Assembly (NCBI RefSeq): GCF_000576635.1
Contig: NZ_AVFL01000021.1
Span: 1 to 64,000, forward strand
DNA: 64,000 bases
Direction of reading: 5' to 3'
DNA from: Skermanella stibiiresistens SB22
GTDB taxonomy: Bacteria; Pseudomonadota; Alphaproteobacteria; Azospirillales; Azospirillaceae
In this document: positions 1 through 10,108 of the stretch, piece by piece
Layout: each line of letters opens with the position of its first letter
How positions within the stretch are numbered: the first letter of the stretch is position 1
Program-made: the position numbers and the translations under genes
The notes under the pieces: model-generated
The model's input: the letters and a program-made list of their open reading frames with translations, nothing else
Databases searched by the model: none
What the model was told of the DNA's origin: nothing

Positions 1-7
1 TAAGACA

Positions 8-46
8 AAGGCTCGACCGTGAAAACGGTTGGGCCTTCGTCGTTTT
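8..46 (+). terminator. Rho-independent terminator of an off-window gene
   Basis: A 13-bp stem (8-20 with 25-37, two G-U wobbles) closes a GAAA loop and is followed after a short gap by a run of five T. The T run lies on the + strand side, so it ends a rightward transcript that starts left of the window. The leftward kinase gene ends at 93, so the two transcripts converge here. Confidence 0.7.
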
Positions 47-92
47 TGGGATTTGGCATCGCGCGTGCTCCCGCCCCTTGAATCAGGTTGGG

Positions 93-1508
93 TCAGGTCA
101 GGGAAACGATGAAGCTGGTGCCGGGTCCCAAGGTGCTGGCCCTGATCGACCAGCGATGCGCGAGAGTGATCTCGCGGCAGATCGACAGGCCAAGGCCAGC
201 ACCTTGCTGTCCTCTGGTCGGGCCGCGCCAGAAGCGGGTGAAGAGCTTCGGAAGATCCTCCGGTCTAAGTCCTGCGCCCATGTCCGTGACGCGCAACTCG
301 TCGGCCGTCACGACGACCGTCACCACCCCGGACGGCGGCGAGTGGAGGATGGCGTTCTCCACCAGGTTCTTCAGCAGGATGAAGATCGCGCTGGCATCGG
401 CGGTGTGCGGCACCGGCAGGCCAGGGAGCAGCAGATTGAAGGAGGTTCGATTCTGGACCGCCTGCCGTTCCATGTATCTGACGACATCGACAGCCACGGC
501 CGATAGATCGACCGTTTCGAAACGGTAGTTCTGAAGCTCGCTCAGCTCGGCCAGATGCAGGAGCTGGTGGACCTGGCGGGCCATCAAATCGACATCCATC
601 AGCAACATCTCGCGCGACGCGAAATCCGTTTCCAGCTCGATCTGGCCACGGATCAGGGCCAATGGGGTCTTCAGCTCGTGGGCGGCGGAGGCTAGGAACT
701 CCTGTTGAACGCGAAAGCCGTCTTCCAGCCGTTCCAGGGCGTTGTTGAAAGCGTTGATCAGGGGCCGGATCTCCAACGGCATGCCATCGGTCGAAAGGCG
801 CTGGTGCAGGTTGTTTGGTGAGATCGTCCCGGCGGCGGCGGACGCCTCGCGCAGCGGTCGCAACAAGCGCCGGAGAGCGATGAGAACAATCAGCGTCACG
901 GCGACCAAGCCCAGGATGGTCGTCGCCAACGCGGTCGGTGACGAGATGACCTGCGTTCTGAGCAGATGCAGCAGCCTTTCGCTCATGCTCAGGTATAGCC
1001 AGTGGGGATGCTCGTCGGAGCCGACGGAGAAGACACCGGTACGGAAGGCGGAGATATCGTCAGCCGTCCCTCCTGAACGTGGCGTCTCCGCTTGGCCCGG
1101 AGAACTGAGGATGGTGTTTCCCGCCGCGTCGATCAGGCGGTAGTGGATATCCATCTGCAACGCCCGCGGCAGCCATTCCAGGTCTGGTGGCAATTCGATC
1201 GCCAGCGGTCGGCCGTCTTCGCTCCAGCGGATCTTCTTCGTCAGCACCTCGGCGGCCTTCCCAAAGGTGTGCGCCGCAAGCACGTCGAAATGGATGTCGT
1301 CGATCTCGCGCGACAAGGCCTGAACCCCGACGAACACTAGGGCGAGTGCCAGCAGGAGGGAGCAGAGCAGTTTCGTCGCCAAGCTCGATCCGGCCCAGAT
1401 CCGGGCTGGCACCGCCACCAGTCGCCGCGGCCCGTACCATCGCCTTCCTTCAAAGCGAGGGAAGGCGGGGTGCCGGGCCGGACCCTCAGACGTGCTCGGT
1501 GGTCGCAT
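93..1508 (-). CDS. Sensor histidine kinase of a two-component system
   Basis: Membrane sensor kinase (471 aa) that should phosphorylate the OmpR-type regulator encoded immediately upstream. A first membrane segment lies near residues 43-63, a periplasmic sensor part at about 65-185 and a second membrane segment near 193-213, followed by a HAMP-like linker. The phosphoacceptor histidine is H277 in the motif AAHELKTPL. The ATP-binding part carries an N box (NLVENAILHS) and a G box (GAGLGLS). The ATG at 1508 lies inside the 3' end of the regulator gene, giving a 23-bp overlap and implying translational coupling. The stimulus cannot be read from sequence; the MipA/OmpV gene in the same operon suggests an envelope or antibiotic/metal signal, which is inference. 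Confidence 0.9.
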   Translation of the reverse strand: MRPPSTSEGPARHPAFPRFEGRRWYGPRRLVAVPARIWAGSSLATKLLCSLLLALALVFVGVQALSREIDDIHFDVLAAHTFGKAAEVLTKKIRWSEDGRPLAIELPPDLEWLPRALQMDIHYRLIDAAGNTILSSPGQAETPRSGGTADDISAFRTGVFSVGSDEHPHWLYLSMSERLLHLLRTQVISSPTALATTILGLVAVTLIVLIALRRLLRPLREASAAAGTISPNNLHQRLSTDGMPLEIRPLINAFNNALERLEDGFRVQQEFLASAAHELKTPLALIRGQIELETDFASREMLLMDVDLMARQVHQLLHLAELSELQNYRFETVDLSAVAVDVVRYMERQAVQNRTSFNLLLPGLPVPHTADASAIFILLKNLVENAILHSPPSGVVTVVVTADELRVTDMGAGLRPEDLPKLFTRFWRGPTRGQQGAGLGLSICREITLAHRWSIRASTLGPGTSFIVSLT

Positions 1509-2172
1509 GTAGGGAGTATCCCTGGGCTCGCAGGTTGACGATGATCACGGTGGAACCGATGCCGAGAAGCTTTTTCCGCAAACGGTGGATGGCGACATCG
1601 AGCGCGTTGGGGGTCACGGCGTCCGATAGTCCCCAGGCGGTCTGTTCGAGGCGTCGGCGCTGGACCATGCGGCCATCGGCCTGCATGAGGCATAACAGGA
1701 TTTGCAGCTCGACGGGGGCCAGGACGACGGACGACGGACCGCGGACGACGATCCCCTCGTCCGGCCGCAGTTCGAGATCTCCCAGGACGGGGTGGTCGCT
1801 CCGGATTTCCGCCGGCCGGCGGACCAGCGCCTTGACGCGCGCGACCAGTTCCTCCATGGCGAACGGCTTGGCGAGATAATCATCCGCTCCGTGGTCCAGT
1901 CCCTCGACACGGTCGTGCACGGCGCCCCGGGCGGTCAGGATCAGGCAGGGGATGCCGTTCCGGCCTTCGCGCAGGCGCCGCAGTAGGGTGATGCCGTCGC
2001 CATCCGGCAGGTTTCGATCGAGGATCAGCGCCGCGTAGTTTTGAAGACCGGCGGCCTGCGATGCCGAGGCGATATCGCCGAAGGCATCGACCTCGATCCC
2101 GACACGAACCAGCGCCTTGATGATCAGTTCGGCGAGACGGTCGTTATCCTCGACGAAAAGGATGCGGGACAT
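1486..2172 (-). CDS. OmpR/PhoB-family response regulator
   Basis: DNA-binding response regulator of 228 aa. The receiver domain (about 1-115) has the phosphoacceptor D52 in LILDRNLPDGDG, an acidic pocket (VEDND) near residue 8 and the conserved lysine K102 in LAKPF. The C-terminal half (about 125-225) is a winged-helix domain of the Trans_reg_C type with the usual ending RAQGYSL. I chose the ATG at 2172, which gives the normal start MSRILFVED; an in-frame start eight codons earlier (2196) adds an atypical leader. The gene sits between a small ORF and its kinase gene and overlaps the latter. It probably controls the upstream mipA-like gene of the same operon (inference). Confidence 0.93.
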   Translation of the reverse strand: MSRILFVEDNDRLAELIIKALVRVGIEVDAFGDIASASQAAGLQNYAALILDRNLPDGDGITLLRRLREGRNGIPCLILTARGAVHDRVEGLDHGADDYLAKPFAMEELVARVKALVRRPAEIRSDHPVLGDLELRPDEGIVVRGPSSVVLAPVELQILLCLMQADGRMVQRRRLEQTAWGLSDAVTPNALDVAIHRLRKKLLGIGSTVIIVNLRAQGYSLHATTEHV

Positions 2173-2177
2173 CTCTA

Positions 2178-2462
2178 TCAGGCCTCCCGCCGCCAATGTT
2201 CAACCATCGTACCCAAATCATCGACGCGATTGAAGACGACTGGAACGACGAGCGGGTTCGGCGGGGGCGAGGCCGCAAATCCCCCAATGACGGTCAGCGC
2301 CACCGACCGCCGGATCCCCGCGTTGTCCACCGAAACGCCATCAGGATCGGCGCTGACGGTCAAGGTCGGTGATGGTGCCCGCGCGCCGGACTTGGTGGGG
2401 GAGACGCCATCGGCGGCATCGAAACAGGTCGGCATGGTGTACCCCGATGATTGGAAAGCCAC
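2178..2462 (-). CDS. Small hypothetical protein between mipA-like gene and regulator
   Basis: A 94-codon frame with a GTG start that fits exactly between two certain genes on the same strand: it starts 14 bp after the stop of the MipA-like gene and stops 5 bp before the ATG of the response regulator. That fit is the main argument that it is real. The product has no signal peptide, no clear membrane segment and no family I recognise; it is rich in Val, Pro and Ser and ends in a charged tail. Third codon positions are less G+C-rich than in neighbours, so it could also be untranslated leader or a recently acquired or decaying gene. Confidence 0.4.
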   Translation of the reverse strand: MAFQSSGYTMPTCFDAADGVSPTKSGARAPSPTLTVSADPDGVSVDNAGIRRSVALTVIGGFAASPPPNPLVVPVVFNRVDDLGTMVEHWRREA

Positions 2463-2476
2463 GGTCGCGGTTTCCG

Positions 2477-3340
2477 CTAGAAGCGGTAGGCCAGGCCAAG
2501 AAACACCGATGGCCGCACCTCACGCTCCGTCAGCGGACTGTCGGCGGCGTCCCCGAGGAGCATACCGACACCGACCTCGCTCCTGACCAGCCAATGCTTG
2601 TCGAGGTTGTAGGTCGCGGAGAGCTTGAGGCCGACATCCTGGATTCCGGCGTCCGCCTCATATGTCCGAAGCGGATTTCCCGCCGCCGTCGCCCGTGCCG
2701 CCTCGACCGCTGTGACGCCGAAGAAGTTTTCCGTGTGGGAGCCGTCCGCGAATCTGACCGACGCTCCGAGGGAGACCCGCAGATCGGGGAGCGGCGAGAA
2801 CCCATAGTCGGCCCCGAGCTTCACCGTGGTTCCCGAACCATCGCCAAATCGGTGGTTGACCTCGACGGCGGCCGTGAAGGGGGTGAAATCATATTCCAGG
2901 ACGGCGGAAATCTTGGCCCCGGCGTCGATCTCGTCCAAGCCTCGAAGACGATCGCCATCGTCGTTGTCGCGCCCGCCGGCATAGTTCACGGCGGTGGAGA
3001 ACTTGAGGGGGCCCCGCGTCAGGAAATCGATCCCCACGCCGCGGCTGGTCGACACGAAGACATGACCGCCGAACATCCCGTCCAGTTCGAAGATGGGGAT
3101 CGGATTGACGGTCATCTCATCGCCGCCCAGGTATTCCGGCTCGAGAATGGCGCCGGCTCCGATCATCAGCGAGGTCTCGCTTCCGAAAATGCCAGCGCCC
3201 CAGCCTTCCGCCCCTTGCGCGAGGCTCTGTTCAGGCGCCAGCACTCCGGTGATCCCGATCAGGATCACGGCGGCGCGCGACGGATGGAAGCGGAAGGGTC
3301 CCCAGGATGCGGGGAGCGCCAACCAGTGTCCGAATGCCAT
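2477..3340 (-). CDS. MipA/OmpV family outer-membrane protein
   Basis: Outer-membrane beta-barrel protein of 287 aa in the MipA/OmpV family, whose E. coli member binds the lytic transglycosylase MltA and the penicillin-binding protein PBP1B. An N-terminal export signal ends near residue 41 (SLAQG). Family features are the early segment with GAGAILEPEYLGG, the alternating beta strands, the LKLSATYNL strand and a C-terminal aromatic ending GLAYRF, the usual signal for outer-membrane insertion. The ATG at 3340 is preceded by a purine-rich site (AAGGAAAG). It is the first gene of a leftward operon with a small ORF, response regulator and kinase; genes of this family are often controlled by a neighbouring two-component system. 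Confidence 0.88.
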   Translation of the reverse strand: MAFGHWLALPASWGPFRFHPSRAAVILIGITGVLAPEQSLAQGAEGWGAGIFGSETSLMIGAGAILEPEYLGGDEMTVNPIPIFELDGMFGGHVFVSTSRGVGIDFLTRGPLKFSTAVNYAGGRDNDDGDRLRGLDEIDAGAKISAVLEYDFTPFTAAVEVNHRFGDGSGTTVKLGADYGFSPLPDLRVSLGASVRFADGSHTENFFGVTAVEAARATAAGNPLRTYEADAGIQDVGLKLSATYNLDKHWLVRSEVGVGMLLGDAADSPLTEREVRPSVFLGLAYRF

Positions 3341-3423
3341 TTGACTTTCCTTGGCTACGAGGCCGTTGCGACATGCGCGGCGACCGTAGCTCCGGGAAAA
3401 TTACGCGATACTTACGGGGAGAC

Positions 3424-3459
3424 CGGATTGGCGGGACGGATCGGATTGGCGGGAAAGAT
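3424..3459. repeat. Two-copy 18-bp tandem repeat
   Basis: Two adjacent 18-bp units starting CGGATTGGCGGGA (3424-3441 and 3442-3459), followed by a decayed third copy. They lie in the 261-bp gap between the mipA-like gene and the tRNA. I see no coding potential; probably slippage-derived. Confidence 0.6.
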
Positions 3460-3601
3460 CGGGATGGTGGCGTCGGATTGGATCGTCGTGCCGCGACAGC
3501 ACCGTGACGCGCTTCCATTCCAGCTACGATACGAGAGGTCGTCGGAAATCTTGGGAAACGCCCGCTTTCAACAGAGGCATGCTGGACATGCCCTGGAATG
3601 G

Positions 3602-3673
<72 letters not shown>

Positions 3674-3720
3674 GCGCCGGGGTGCGGGGTGTATGCCATA
3701 GCGTTTTTGGGCACGCAAGG

Positions 3721-3808
3721 GCTAAAGCTTCGTTTTTCCCAATTCTGGATTGCCTGGCATCGGCGGCTGTTCGGCGCCGCCGATCGTGCTAAAGCTTCGG
3801 CTGTTCGG
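3721..3808. repeat. Paired short direct repeats upstream of dapB
   Basis: Two different motifs each occur twice in the 164-bp tRNA-dapB gap: GCTAAAGCTTCG at 3721-3732 and 3788-3799, and CGGCTGTTCGG at 3764-3774 and 3798-3808. A hairpin (GGCGGC/GCCGCC, 3762-3781) lies between them. They could be regulatory or chance local duplication; the dapB promoter should lie here. Confidence 0.35.
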
Positions 3809-3837
3809 GAAAAGCGGTATCCAAGGAGTGGTTTGGC

Positions 3838-4638
3838 ATGAAGATCGGGGTGGTTGGCTGCGCTGGGCGCATGGGGCAGATGCTGGTTCGCCGCATCCTG
3901 GTGACTGCGGGATGTGAACTGGCGGGCGGCACCGACAGGGCGGGGAGCGAGGCCATCGGCAGGGATATCGCAGGCATCACCGGGCTCGATCCAATCGGCA
4001 TGCTGGTGACCGATGATCCCGTCCAGTTGTTCGCCGATGCGGACGCGGTGATCGATTTCACCTCGCCGAACGCGACCGAGCGTCACGCGGCGCTCGCGGC
4101 CCAGGCCAAGACCGTCCACATCGTCGGCACGACCGGCCTCAATCCAGGCCAAATCGACGCCCTGCGCAAGGCGGCGCAGCACACCGCCATCGTCCACGCG
4201 CCCAACATGAGCCTGGGCGTCAACCTGCTGATGGTGCTGGTCGAGCAGGTATCGCGGACGCTCGGTCCCGATTTCGACATCGAGATCGTCGAGATGCATC
4301 ACCGCCACAAGGTCGATGCCCCATCGGGCACCTCGCTGGGGCTCGGCCGGGCCGCCGCCGCCGGCCGCGGTGTCGATCTGGATGCCGTCGCCGCGCGCGT
4401 GCGGGATGGCCATACGGGCGAACGCCGGCGCGGCGACATCGGCTTCGCCGTCATGCGCGGTGGCGATGTCGTCGGCGATCACAGCGTCGTCTTCGCGGGG
4501 GAGGGCGAGCGGATCGAACTGGGGCATCGCGCCGGCGACCGGGGGATCTACGCGGTCGGCGCGGTCCGCGCGGCGCTCTGGGCCCATGGCAAGCCGCCCG
4601 GCCTGTACTCCATGAGAGATGTGCTGGCGCTGGGGTGA
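3838..4638 (+). CDS. dapB: 4-hydroxy-tetrahydrodipicolinate reductase
   Basis: Cytoplasmic enzyme (266 aa) that reduces 4-hydroxy-tetrahydrodipicolinate with NAD(P)H in the diaminopimelate/lysine pathway, feeding peptidoglycan synthesis. The N-terminal Rossmann fold shows the dinucleotide motif VVGCAGRMG at residues 5-13. The substrate domain carries the family signature EMHHRHKVDAPSGT; H154 corresponds to the proposed acid/base histidine and K158 to the catalytic lysine of the E. coli enzyme. Length is normal for the family and the ATG at 3838 has AAGGAG close upstream. It stands alone in its transcription unit; the 291 bp after it hold no gene I can support. Confidence 0.97.
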   Translation: MKIGVVGCAGRMGQMLVRRILVTAGCELAGGTDRAGSEAIGRDIAGITGLDPIGMLVTDDPVQLFADADAVIDFTSPNATERHAALAAQAKTVHIVGTTGLNPGQIDALRKAAQHTAIVHAPNMSLGVNLLMVLVEQVSRTLGPDFDIEIVEMHHRHKVDAPSGTSLGLGRAAAAGRGVDLDAVAARVRDGHTGERRRGDIGFAVMRGGDVVGDHSVVFAGEGERIELGHRAGDRGIYAVGAVRAALWAHGKPPGLYSMRDVLALG

Positions 4639-4929
4639 AGTATTAACGTGGGTGGGGCGAGTTACCGGGTTCGGCCGCTTTCGAGGGCTGTGATCAATCC
4701 GCGACTCGGATAGTCACGATGGTATCGCCCGCTCCATCTTCTGTTTTTGTTCTCTGCGACAATTTGGAGCACCCCCAAGTTCGCCCCCTCGTTCGGCCCC
4801 GAATCTGTCTGAAGAAGGGCATAGGGATGGCAATTTCGAGGTGATTCCTGCTTGACAGTGTTGCTGCCGTATCAGTAAGCCAGGGGGAGGCAATCTTCGA
4901 ATGCAACCTTAAGGAAGAGGCGCAACCCC

Positions 4930-5958
4930 ATGACGCAAAAGCGGAACCAAGGACGCCGAGAGGTCTGTTTAGGATTTGGGGCGAAGGCGTCGATGGTTCT
5001 GCTTCTTGCCGGGTTCGTTTCGGGTTGCGCATCGTCCGACCAGGGCGACGTCTCCAATTCATCCTTCGGCGCTCCGGTCCAGGTGGTGTCCCTGACACCG
5101 GCGCCGGCGGCACCGGTCGATCCCAAGGATCCCTGGCGCGACCTGATCGCCGAGGCGTCCGACCGGTTCGATGTGCCGGAGCAGTGGATCAGGGTGGTGA
5201 TGCACCGCGAGAGCGGCGGCCGCTCGATGGTCAACGGCAAGCCGATCACCAGCCCGGCCGGCGCCATCGGGCTGATGCAGGTGATGCCCGCCACCTACGC
5301 GGAACTGCGCGACCGCCATGGCCTGGGGCCGTCCCCGACCGATCCGCATGACAACATCATGGCCGGTGCCGCCTATATCCGCGAAATGTACGACCAGTTC
5401 GGCAGCCCAGGTTTCCTCGCCGCCTACAACTGCGGTCCCGCCTGCTACACGGCGGTCCAGGCCGGGCGCCAGCGCCTGCCGCGCGAGACGCGCCAGTACA
5501 TGGCGGCGCTGGCTCCGGTGGTAGGGCGGACGGCGCCGCGTGGGACCGGCGGCGAGCCGGCCGCCTCGACGGTCATGGTGGCGTCGGCGGAATCGTCGCG
5601 TCGCGTTCCGGCCGGCAAGCCGGCACAGCCGACGCGCGAGACCATCCAGGTCGCCACGGCGCCGTCCGAGCCGGCCCGCGTCGAGGTCGTCCGCGCCGCC
5701 GTGCCGGTGGCGGCACCGATCGTTCAGCCGATCGCCGCCCAGCCCATTCCCCAGCCAGCGGCGGAGGTCGGTTACGACGTCGCCAGCATCGAGGACGAGG
5801 AGTACGAGGTTCCGCGTCCCGCCGCCCGTCCGGCATACCGCGAGGCCGAAGCCAGGGTGGTGATGCGCTTCACCCCCATGGGTGGCCTGGACGCGTGCGG
5901 CAGCCTGCGCGGCGTTTCCGGCGCGTGCCAGCCGCTCGACCAGGGCGGCCGTTCCTAA
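4930..5958 (+). CDS. Lytic transglycosylase lipoprotein (SLT domain)
   Basis: Predicted lipoprotein (342 aa) that cleaves the MurNAc-GlcNAc bond of peptidoglycan. A lipoprotein signal ends in the lipobox VSGC with C33 as the lipidated cysteine. The SLT (goose-lysozyme-like) domain covers about residues 68-175; the catalytic glutamate is E94 in HRESGG, followed by the family motifs GAIGLMQVMP, DPHDNIMAGAAYI and AAYNCGP. The rest (about 180-342) is a low-complexity Pro/Ala-rich tail with no recognised domain, unusual in length and perhaps a wall-spanning linker. The gene is monocistronic or leads a short unit with the next small gene. Confidence 0.9.
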   Translation: MTQKRNQGRREVCLGFGAKASMVLLLAGFVSGCASSDQGDVSNSSFGAPVQVVSLTPAPAAPVDPKDPWRDLIAEASDRFDVPEQWIRVVMHRESGGRSMVNGKPITSPAGAIGLMQVMPATYAELRDRHGLGPSPTDPHDNIMAGAAYIREMYDQFGSPGFLAAYNCGPACYTAVQAGRQRLPRETRQYMAALAPVVGRTAPRGTGGEPAASTVMVASAESSRRVPAGKPAQPTRETIQVATAPSEPARVEVVRAAVPVAAPIVQPIAAQPIPQPAAEVGYDVASIEDEEYEVPRPAARPAYREAEARVVMRFTPMGGLDACGSLRGVSGACQPLDQGGRS

Positions 5959-6030
5959 CGGACAAGCCTCAGGGAGCGGGGCCGATTTGGGCTGCGCGTC
6001 GCGCCTCTTGGCTCTATAACGGGGATCGAG

Positions 6031-6237
6031 ATGAGCGATGACCGATCCCCTTCCCAATCCAAGATATCCCCGGCGACCCTGAGGCGACAGGAGCGCCAGG
6101 CCGCCGCGCTGCGTGAGAACCTGAGGAAGCGCAAGGAACAGGCGCGTGACCGCCGCCAGCCGGAACCCACTTCCCACGAGACCGCCGTTGGGACGGCCGA
6201 GGGGGTCGCCGGGAACGACGCGGACGGCCACGCTTGA
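6031..6237 (+). CDS. Small basic hypothetical protein
   Basis: A 68-aa protein of strongly charged composition. Residues 16-42 form a probable amphipathic helix dense in Arg, Lys and Glu (LRRQERQAAALRENLRKRKE), followed by a disordered tail. Short proteins with this RRQERQAAALR-type segment are common in Alphaproteobacteria near cell-wall genes, as here ahead of dcd and murA; I know of no assigned function. The ATG is preceded by GGGGAT. It starts 72 bp after the lytic transglycosylase gene and ends 58 bp before dcd. Confidence 0.75.
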   Translation: MSDDRSPSQSKISPATLRRQERQAAALRENLRKRKEQARDRRQPEPTSHETAVGTAEGVAGNDADGHA

Positions 6238-6295
6238 GCTTGGCCGCCCGGTCGGGTAGAAGCGCAGGCAGTCCAACCCTTCGGAGACTGCACCG

Positions 6296-6850
6296 ATGTC
6301 GATCATGCCCGATACCTGGATCCGCGAGATGGCGCAGACGCACGGCATGATCCAGCCCTTCGTGGAGTCTCAGACCCGCGAGGACGTGATCTCCTACGGC
6401 TTGTCCTCCTATGGCTACGACGCGCGGGTGTCGGACGAGTTCAAGATCTTCACCAATGTCGACAGCGCGATCGTCGATCCGAAGAACTTCGCCGAACACG
6501 GCTTCGTCGACCGCAAGGTCGATGTCTGCGTCATTCCTCCGAACAGCTTCGCGCTGGCCAGGACGGTCGAGTATTTCAAGGTGCCGCGCGACGTCCTGGT
6601 GATCTGCCTGGGCAAGTCGACCTACGCCCGCTGCGGCCTGATCGTCAACGTCACGCCGCTGGAACCGGAGTGGGAGGGGCACGTGACGCTGGAGATCTCC
6701 AACACGACGCCCCTGCCGGCCAAGGTCTACGCCAACGAGGGACTGTGCCAGTTCCTGTTCCTCAAGGGCGAGACCCCTTGCGAGGTCTCCTACGCCGACC
6801 GCAAGGGCAAGTACATGAAGCAGACCGGCGTCACGCTGCCCCGGCTCTGA
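6296..6850 (+). CDS. dcd: dCTP deaminase
   Basis: Cytoplasmic homotrimeric enzyme (184 aa) converting dCTP to dUTP plus ammonia, the entry to dUMP and thymidylate synthesis. The sequence runs collinear with the family: start [10 protein letters not shown], the [12 protein letters not shown] block, the KSTYARCGL loop and the active-site strand [14 protein letters not shown], with the conserved [10 protein letters not shown] after it. Length is normal for the mono-functional enzyme. The chosen ATG at 6296 lies three codons before a second ATG (MPDTW), which is the usual family start, so the true start may be 6305. murA follows 55 bp downstream. Confidence 0.95.
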   Translation: MSIMPDTWIREMAQTHGMIQPFVESQTREDVISYGLSSYGYDARVSDEFKIFTNVDSAIVDPKNFAEHGFVDRKVDVCVIPPNSFALARTVEYFKVPRDVLVICLGKSTYARCGLIVNVTPLEPEWEGHVTLEISNTTPLPAKVYANEGLCQFLFLKGETPCEVSYADRKGKYMKQTGVTLPRL

Positions 6851-6905
6851 CGGCTGGTTTTCCTCTCCAAGTCGCGTCCTTATTCCCAAGGTGTGTTGAG
6901 TTCCC

Positions 6906-8195
<1,290 letters not shown>

Positions 8196-8260
8196 GGATT
8201 GTTCGGATCCGGCGTGGCGTGTGACCGCGCGGCGTGGCAACGGCGGGTGGAGTGGTGTCG

Positions 8261-8749
8261 ATGAGCGGACCGATGAGGCTGAGGGCGGAGGACGAGGATG
8301 ACCTCCGGGTGATTTCCGGCTTTCTCCAGGACTCCATCGTGCCGATGGGCGAGATGTGCTTCCTGCCCCAGGACAATCGCTTCGTCCTGGTGGCCAACCG
8401 CTTCAAGTGGGAGACCGCCGTCGAGGAAGCGCCGCCCGAGCCCCCGGTTCAACTCGCCGACGTCAGCTATGACGATGACGAGGGCGACGACATCCTGGTG
8501 CCGTTCGAGCGGACCAACTGCGGCGTCTGCTTCGACGGCGTGACCGCCGTCCGGACCCGTGGGCTGGATCTGCGCGAGCGGCGCCAGATGCTGGCCCTGC
8601 TGGCGCTGGAAGCGTCCAGCGACGGCGTCACGCTGCATTTCTCCGGCGGCGGCTGCATCCACCTCGATGCCGTCAACTGGGTTTGCCGCCTGCAAGACAT
8701 CGGCGAGCCGTGGCCGACCAGCCGCCGGCCCGAGCACCCGGCGGAGTAA
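8261..8749 (+). CDS. DUF2948 family protein
   Basis: Cytoplasmic protein of 162 aa matching the alphaproteobacterial DUF2948 family, which typically follows murA. The start block (MRLRAEDEDDLRVISGFLQD), the FVLVANRFKWE strand and the C-terminal ALEASSDGVTLHFSGGGCI segment are characteristic. No catalytic motif is visible and no function is known to me. I chose the ATG at 8261 (MSGPMRL), preceded by GGTGGAG; a GTG at 8234 would add nine residues. A 228-bp gap without a gene separates it from wecB. Confidence 0.85.
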   Translation: MSGPMRLRAEDEDDLRVISGFLQDSIVPMGEMCFLPQDNRFVLVANRFKWETAVEEAPPEPPVQLADVSYDDDEGDDILVPFERTNCGVCFDGVTAVRTRGLDLRERRQMLALLALEASSDGVTLHFSGGGCIHLDAVNWVCRLQDIGEPWPTSRRPEHPAE

Positions 8750-8977
8750 GCATCGCCGCAAATACCACCGCCGCCTCGGCGTCCACCCGATCAATAAAAA
8801 GCGGCACAAGCGCGATCGAATACTGTGGCTTCCCCTCCTTTTGGCGGTGGTAACCCATCCACGCCCCGGCTCCTTTCGTAAACGACCTTAGGCGACATTG
8901 ACCCCGCCGACCTCGGTCGCGCACTTTTCCCACCCTAGGACACAGGGCCGGAGCATCCTCCGGCCGCACGCCAGCGG

Positions 8978-10108
8978 TTGGGACGGATGCGGAAAATACT
9001 CTCGGTGATCGGAACGCGGCCCGAAGCGATCAAGATGGCTCCGGTGATCAGCGCGCTCGACACGGCGCCGGGCGTCGAGAACATCGTCTGCGTCACCGGC
9101 CAGCATCGCAGCATGCTCGACCAAGTGCTTGAACTGTTCAGGATCACGCCGGACCACGATCTCGACATCATGAGGCCGGGGCAAACGCTGGCCGACATCA
9201 CGACGGCGGTGCTGACCGGGCTGACCCGCCTGTTCGCCGAGGTCAAGCCGGACCGAGTGCTGGTCCACGGTGACACCACCACCGCCATGGCCGCGACGCT
9301 GGCCGCCTTCTACGCCCGCGTTCCCGTGGCCCATGTCGAAGCCGGCCTGCGCACCGGCGATCTCCAGCAACCGTGGCCGGAGGAGATGAACCGCAAGGTC
9401 ATCGACAGCATGGCCGACCTGCTGTTCGCCCCCACCGCCAGTTCCCGCGACAACCTGCTGCGCGAGGGGCTGGAGAACCGCCGCATCGTCGTCACCGGCA
9501 ACACCGTGATCGACGCGCTGCTGCACACGGTCGAGCGCCTGCGCGGCGACGCCGACCTTACCCGCGAGCTGGATGCCCGGTTCGGCTTCCTGGACGGCGG
9601 CAAGCGGGTGATCCTGGTCACCGCGCACCGGCGCGAGAGCTTCGGCGGCGGTTTCGAGCGGATCTGCCACGCGCTCGCCCGGCTGGGCGACCGCGGCGAC
9701 ACGGCCGTCGTCTACCCGGTCCACCTCAACCCCAATGTCCGCGAGCCGGTCATGAGGCTGCTGAGCGACCGTCCCGGCGTCCACCTGATCGAGCCGCAGG
9801 ATTACCTGCCCTTCGTCCACCTGATGGAGCGGTCGACGCTGATCATCACCGACAGCGGCGGCCTCCAGGAGGAGGCGCCTTCGCTGGGCAAGCCGGTGCT
9901 GGTGATGCGGGACGTAACCGAGCGGCCCGAAGCGGTCGAGGCCGGCACGGTCCAACTGGTCGGCACCGACATCGACCGCATCGTCGGCGCCGCCTCGCGC
10001 CTGCTCGACGACGAGCGGGCCTATGCCGAGGCACGGCGCGCCCACAACCCCTACGGCGACGGTCACGCCGCCGAGCGTATCGTCAAGGAGCTGACCCGTG
10101 CAGCATAA
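8978..10108 (+). CDS. wecB: UDP-N-acetylglucosamine 2-epimerase (non-hydrolysing)
   Basis: Cytoplasmic enzyme (376 aa) interconverting UDP-GlcNAc and UDP-ManNAc. It is a GT-B-like two-domain fold with the family start [13 protein letters not shown], then [21 protein letters not shown], the HVEAGLRTG motif, [11 protein letters not shown] and the C-terminal [22 protein letters not shown]. It overlaps the next gene, wecC, by 11 bp, so the two are translated together and should make UDP-N-acetylmannosaminuronic acid for a surface polysaccharide. No glycosyltransferase, flippase or polymerase gene is adjacent, so the destination glycan is unknown. Confidence 0.95.
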   Translation: MGRMRKILSVIGTRPEAIKMAPVISALDTAPGVENIVCVTGQHRSMLDQVLELFRITPDHDLDIMRPGQTLADITTAVLTGLTRLFAEVKPDRVLVHGDTTTAMAATLAAFYARVPVAHVEAGLRTGDLQQPWPEEMNRKVIDSMADLLFAPTASSRDNLLREGLENRRIVVTGNTVIDALLHTVERLRGDADLTRELDARFGFLDGGKRVILVTAHRRESFGGGFERICHALARLGDRGDTAVVYPVHLNPNVREPVMRLLSDRPGVHLIEPQDYLPFVHLMERSTLIITDSGGLQEEAPSLGKPVLVMRDVTERPEAVEAGTVQLVGTDIDRIVGAASRLLDDERAYAEARRAHNPYGDGHAAERIVKELTRAA

